The position numbers and the translations under genes were made by a program. Positions 61,719 through 64,000 of a stretch of DNA of 64,000 bases are shown here, in pieces. Every line of letters starts with the position of its first letter. Position 1 is the first letter of the stretch. This DNA is from Spirulina subsalsa PCC 9445 (lineage in GTDB: Bacteria > Cyanobacteriota > Cyanobacteriia > Cyanobacteriales > Spirulinaceae), in contig NZ_JH980292.1 in assembly GCF_000314005.1 (NCBI RefSeq), forward strand, positions 3,010,779 through 3,074,778, written 5' to 3'. Below the pieces are notes generated by a model. It had not been told where the DNA came from. It made no database searches and was given only the letters and a program-made list of their open reading frames with translations.

Positions 61719-62090
61719 TCCCAGAGTTGGGGGGCAGGGGGGCAGGGGAGCAGGGGAGAGGCAATCTCCCGACTCCCGACTCCCGACTCCCGACTCCCTG
61801 TTCCCTATTCCCCATTTTTGCTTCATAAAAAGCAAAGAACTTTCCTTGACATTTACTTCTCTTTGTGCAGGCTTTCCTTTATGACCAAAAGATCCCCCAT
61901 CCTTGGCAAAAAATGAGGAAAACATTACAAAATATTACGAACTCACAACGAAGGTGAACACAATGCCGCAAAATAATTCGGGAAGGTTGCTGACTCTAAC
62001 CCAATGTGTAGCAGCATCTGCAACCCTGTTAAGAAAAACCAGTTAAATCTCAATCTGGTCTAATTTTTTTAAATTGGAGGAATCCATAGA
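61719..62090. other. 372-bp interval: repeat block and apc operon promoter region
   Basis: From 61729 to 61815 lies another composite repeat (GGGGCAGGGGGGCAGG, GGGGAGCAGG, GCAATCTCCCGACTCCC, GACTCCC units, CCCTGTTCCC). The remainder is the upstream region of apcA. A TTGACA is present at 61846-61851, but no good -10 lies at normal spacing. GGAGG lies about 11 nt before the apcA ATG. Confidence 0.6.
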
Positions 62091-62576
62091 ATGAGTATTG
62101 TCACGAAATCCATCGTGAATGCCGATGCAGAGGCTCGTTACCTCAGCCCTGGTGAGTTAGATCGAATCAAAGCATTTGTAACCAGTGGCGCAAGCCGCCT
62201 GCGCATTGCTCAAACTCTAACCGAGTCTCGCGAGCGCATCGTAAAAGAAGCTGGCGACAAATTATTCCAACAACGTCCCGACGTGGTTTCTCCTGGTGGA
62301 AACGCTTACGGCGAAGAAATGACCGCCACCTGTCTCCGTGATATGGACTACTACCTGCGTCTGATCACCTACGGTGTGGTTGCTGGTGATGTCACCCCCA
62401 TTGAGGAAATCGGTTTAGTGGGTGTGCGCGAAATGTACAAGTCCTTGGGAACTCCTATTGAGGCTGTTGCTCTGAGCGTCACCAAAATGAAAGAAGTAGC
62501 GACTAGCTTAATGTCTGCTGACGATGCAGCCGAAGCTGGCACCTACTTTGACTATGTTGTTGGTGCAATGCAGTAA
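62091..62576 (+). CDS. apcA: Allophycocyanin alpha subunit
   Basis: A 161-residue phycobiliprotein, the alpha chain of the phycobilisome core trimer that passes excitation to chlorophyll. Chromophore Cys is in [14 protein letters not shown]. The start [27 protein letters not shown] and [10 protein letters not shown] are diagnostic. Codon use and a strong ribosome site (GGAGG) fit very high expression. apcB follows 120 bp later. Confidence 0.98.
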   Translation: MSIVTKSIVNADAEARYLSPGELDRIKAFVTSGASRLRIAQTLTESRERIVKEAGDKLFQQRPDVVSPGGNAYGEEMTATCLRDMDYYLRLITYGVVAGDVTPIEEIGLVGVREMYKSLGTPIEAVALSVTKMKEVATSLMSADDAAEAGTYFDYVVGAMQ

Positions 62577-62696
62577 GGGAATCTCCCCACTGTTGAACAT
62601 AACCCAACCCAATGATCTGATCGCAAGGGCAGCGCCACCATAAGAACGCCTCCCTGTGAACAATTCTAAGAAATAGGTGAGATAAGGAAATAAACA

Positions 62697-63182
62697 ATGC
62701 AAGACGCAATTACCGCCGTTATCAACTCTGCTGACGTTCAAGGAAAGTACCTTGACGCTGCTGCTATGGAGAAGCTGAAAGGCTACTTCGCCACCGGACA
62801 ACTCCGTGTTCGTGCTGCTAGCGTAATCAGTGCCAACTCTGCTGGTATCGTGAAAGAAGCCGTAGCAAAATCCCTGCTGTACTCTGACATCACCCGCCCC
62901 GGTGGGAATATGTACACCACTCGTCGCTATGCTGCTTGTATCCGCGACTTAGACTACTACCTGCGCTATGCCACCTACGCGATGTTAGCTGGCGATCCTT
63001 CTATCTTAGATGAGCGCGTTCTCAACGGTTTGAAAGAAACCTACAATTCCTTGGGCGTTCCCATCGGTGCTACCGTTCAAGCCATCCAAGCGATGAAAGA
63101 AGTCACCGCTAGCTTAGTCGGTCCCGACGCTGGTAAAGAAATGGGCGTGTACTTCGACTACATTTCCTCTGGTTTAAGCTAA
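62697..63182 (+). CDS. apcB: Allophycocyanin beta subunit
   Basis: A 161-residue partner of ApcA in the core (alpha-beta)3 trimer. [20 protein letters not shown] is the family N-terminus; the bilin Cys is in [16 protein letters not shown], and the post-translationally methylated Asn region is PGGNMYTTR. It is cotranscribed with apcA and probably apcC. Confidence 0.98.
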   Translation: MQDAITAVINSADVQGKYLDAAAMEKLKGYFATGQLRVRAASVISANSAGIVKEAVAKSLLYSDITRPGGNMYTTRRYAACIRDLDYYLRYATYAMLAGDPSILDERVLNGLKETYNSLGVPIGATVQAIQAMKEVTASLVGPDAGKEMGVYFDYISSGLS

Positions 63183-63398
63183 GGTCTTGGACTGATCAGC
63201 ACCAGACTCCGAATCAAGAAAGCAGTTCGGGTAGTCGGCGAGCGAGTGCTAGTAAGTTAAAGGCTTGTCTATCTGGCTCAAGATAAGTTTTGACCGTCTA
63301 GTATTGGTTCGTTAACTCCCGAACTTTGCCATAGGTAGGGAAATGTTGAATCCTTTTCCTTTAGGGTCGTCGATTGAAACAAGAGGATAAATCTAACC

Positions 63399-63602
63399 AT
63401 GAGAATGTTTAAAGTCACGGCTTGCGTACCGAGTCAAACTCGTATTCGCACGCAGCGTGAATTACAAAATACTTATTTCACCAAGCTGGTTCCCTACGAT
63501 AACTGGTTCCGCGAACAACAGCGCATCATGAAAATGGGGGGCAAAATCGTTAAGGTACAACTAGCCACAGGGAAACCCGGAACGAATGCCGGATTATCCT
63601 AG
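63399..63602 (+). CDS. apcC: Phycobilisome 7.8-kDa core linker
   Basis: A 67-residue small linker that binds inside the core trimer. MRMFKVTACVPSQTRIRTQRELQNTYFTKLVPYD and GKIVKVQLATGKPGTN are diagnostic. It lies 216 bp after apcB, a gap that often contains a processing or attenuation site giving abundant apcAB and less apcABC mRNA. Confidence 0.97.
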   Translation: MRMFKVTACVPSQTRIRTQRELQNTYFTKLVPYDNWFREQQRIMKMGGKIVKVQLATGKPGTNAGLS

Positions 63603-63630
63603 GTTAGAGGGCTTGACTTGAGCTTTTTGG

Positions 63631-63657
63631 GGGAGGTCTTTTCTGGCCTCTCTTTTT
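63631..63657 (+). terminator. Intrinsic terminator after apcC
   Basis: An 8-bp stem GGGAGGTC / GGCCTCTC (with two G-U pairs) and a 6-nt loop at 63631-63652 is followed by TTTTTG. Confidence 0.75.
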
Positions 63658-63703
63658 GCGTGAAGGTTTGATGCTATGATCCTGACGAGAGAAGTTGTGA
63701 GCC

Positions 63704-64000
63704 ATGCCCTTGTTAGCTACACTGCGCTATTTATTTCCCTTTTTTGACCCCGAAGTAATCGACTGGGCGATTGAAGCCCGTTTGTTGCGCTGGTTGACCT
63801 TTGTCTGGTTATTCATTGGGCTAGTGATTTTATTCTCGGCTTCCTACCCTGTCGCCGATGCAGAGATGGGGGATGGACTGTATTATTTTAAACGCCAAAT
63901 CCTTTGGGTGGTGATTGGTTTGATTGGCTTTAATGGCTTGGTGCGATCGCCGTTGCGAGACATCCTCAAATATTCCCACTGGCTGTTCTTCCTCTTCCTC
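63704..64000 (+). CDS. ftsW: FtsW/RodA-family (SEDS) protein, N-terminal part
   Basis: The gene runs off the window; 99 residues are visible from ATG 63704. They show membrane segments WLTFVWLFIGLVILFSASYPV and ILWVVIGLIGFNGLV, with YYFKRQILWV between, the usual start of SEDS proteins, which polymerise peptidoglycan from lipid II. The N-terminal MPLLATLRYLFPFFDPEVIDWAIEARLL fits cyanobacterial FtsW more than RodA, but the distinguishing parts are outside the window. Confidence 0.75.
   Translation, partial: MPLLATLRYLFPFFDPEVIDWAIEARLLRWLTFVWLFIGLVILFSASYPVADAEMGDGLYYFKRQILWVVIGLIGFNGLVRSPLRDILKYSHWLFFLFL

Noticed and set aside
1-64000. tRNA or rRNA genes
   Set aside because: No cloverleaf arms with a convincing GGTTCRA T-loop or rRNA landmark was recognised by eye; a covariance search would be needed to exclude them.

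Overview
The window is chromosomal DNA from a cyanobacterium. It carries allophycocyanin core genes (apcA, apcB, apcC), a Delta12 acyl-lipid desaturase (desA), a SulP bicarbonate transporter very close to BicA, a Cph1-type phytochrome kinase, a flavodiiron protein, an SLH/OprB iron-uptake porin and a group 2 sigma factor. The octamer GCGATCGC (HIP1) is scattered throughout. No heterocyst or nitrogen-fixation genes are visible and no tRNA or rRNA genes were recognised, so the genus stays open; a non-heterocystous filamentous or unicellular lineage is a guess.

Layout. 1-18.9 kb is mostly housekeeping: the end of a PfkB kinase, a HAD phosphatase, a Nudix hydrolase, an alpha/beta hydrolase with a GT4 glycosyltransferase, an FkbM methyltransferase, MoeB-rhodanese, desA, purK, an M23 peptidase, coaX, rpsN, the phytochrome kinase, a sigma factor, a CDF cation transporter and the iron-uptake porin. 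18.95-26.0 kb is a class II lanthipeptide cluster: LanM synthetase, peptidase-containing ABC exporter, a mersacidin/lichenicidin-type precursor peptide and a truncated HlyD adaptor. Fur-like boxes lie upstream of lanM (shared with the divergent porin) and upstream of the precursor gene. This is the most interesting part of the window: a lanthipeptide apparently tied to iron starvation, whose LanM has lost two of the three usual zinc ligands of its cyclase domain.

26-44 kb holds clpB, divergent bicA and a Na+/H+ antiporter (with two 29-bp direct repeats between them), an orphan two-repeat CRISPR array, a CHASE2 Ser/Thr kinase overlapping an upstream flavodiiron gene by one base, mobA, a split ferrous-iron system (feoA, FeoB permease, separate FeoB GTPase), mgtE and a SagB-like double nitroreductase protein. 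At 44.2-45.3 kb lie a bilin-site-less phycocyanin-alpha paralogue and a small two-helix membrane protein resembling SLATT effectors.

46-61.7 kb is a surface polysaccharide or glycolipid island, all on the + strand: GT2, DegT aminotransferase, Gfo/Idh/MocA dehydrogenase and hexapeptide acetyltransferase (together resembling a di-N-acetylamino-sugar pathway), an FAD oxidoreductase with a repeat-encoded N-terminus, a methyltransferase, an acyl-carrier module (ACP, SDR, a possible GNAT, adenylate-forming ligase), a second acyltransferase, a lipase-like lipoprotein, a GNAT, a GT39-like membrane protein, a UPF0104 membrane protein and a polysaccharide deacetylase. The window ends with apcABC and the start of an FtsW/RodA-family gene.

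Many intergenic gaps are filled with one composite low-complexity repeat family: GGGAGTC/GGGAATC heptamers next to CCCCTGCT/CCCTGTTC pyrimidine tracts. Two inverted copies flank moeB, and one of them carries a cleanly delimited 84-bp palindromic insertion that the other lacks.
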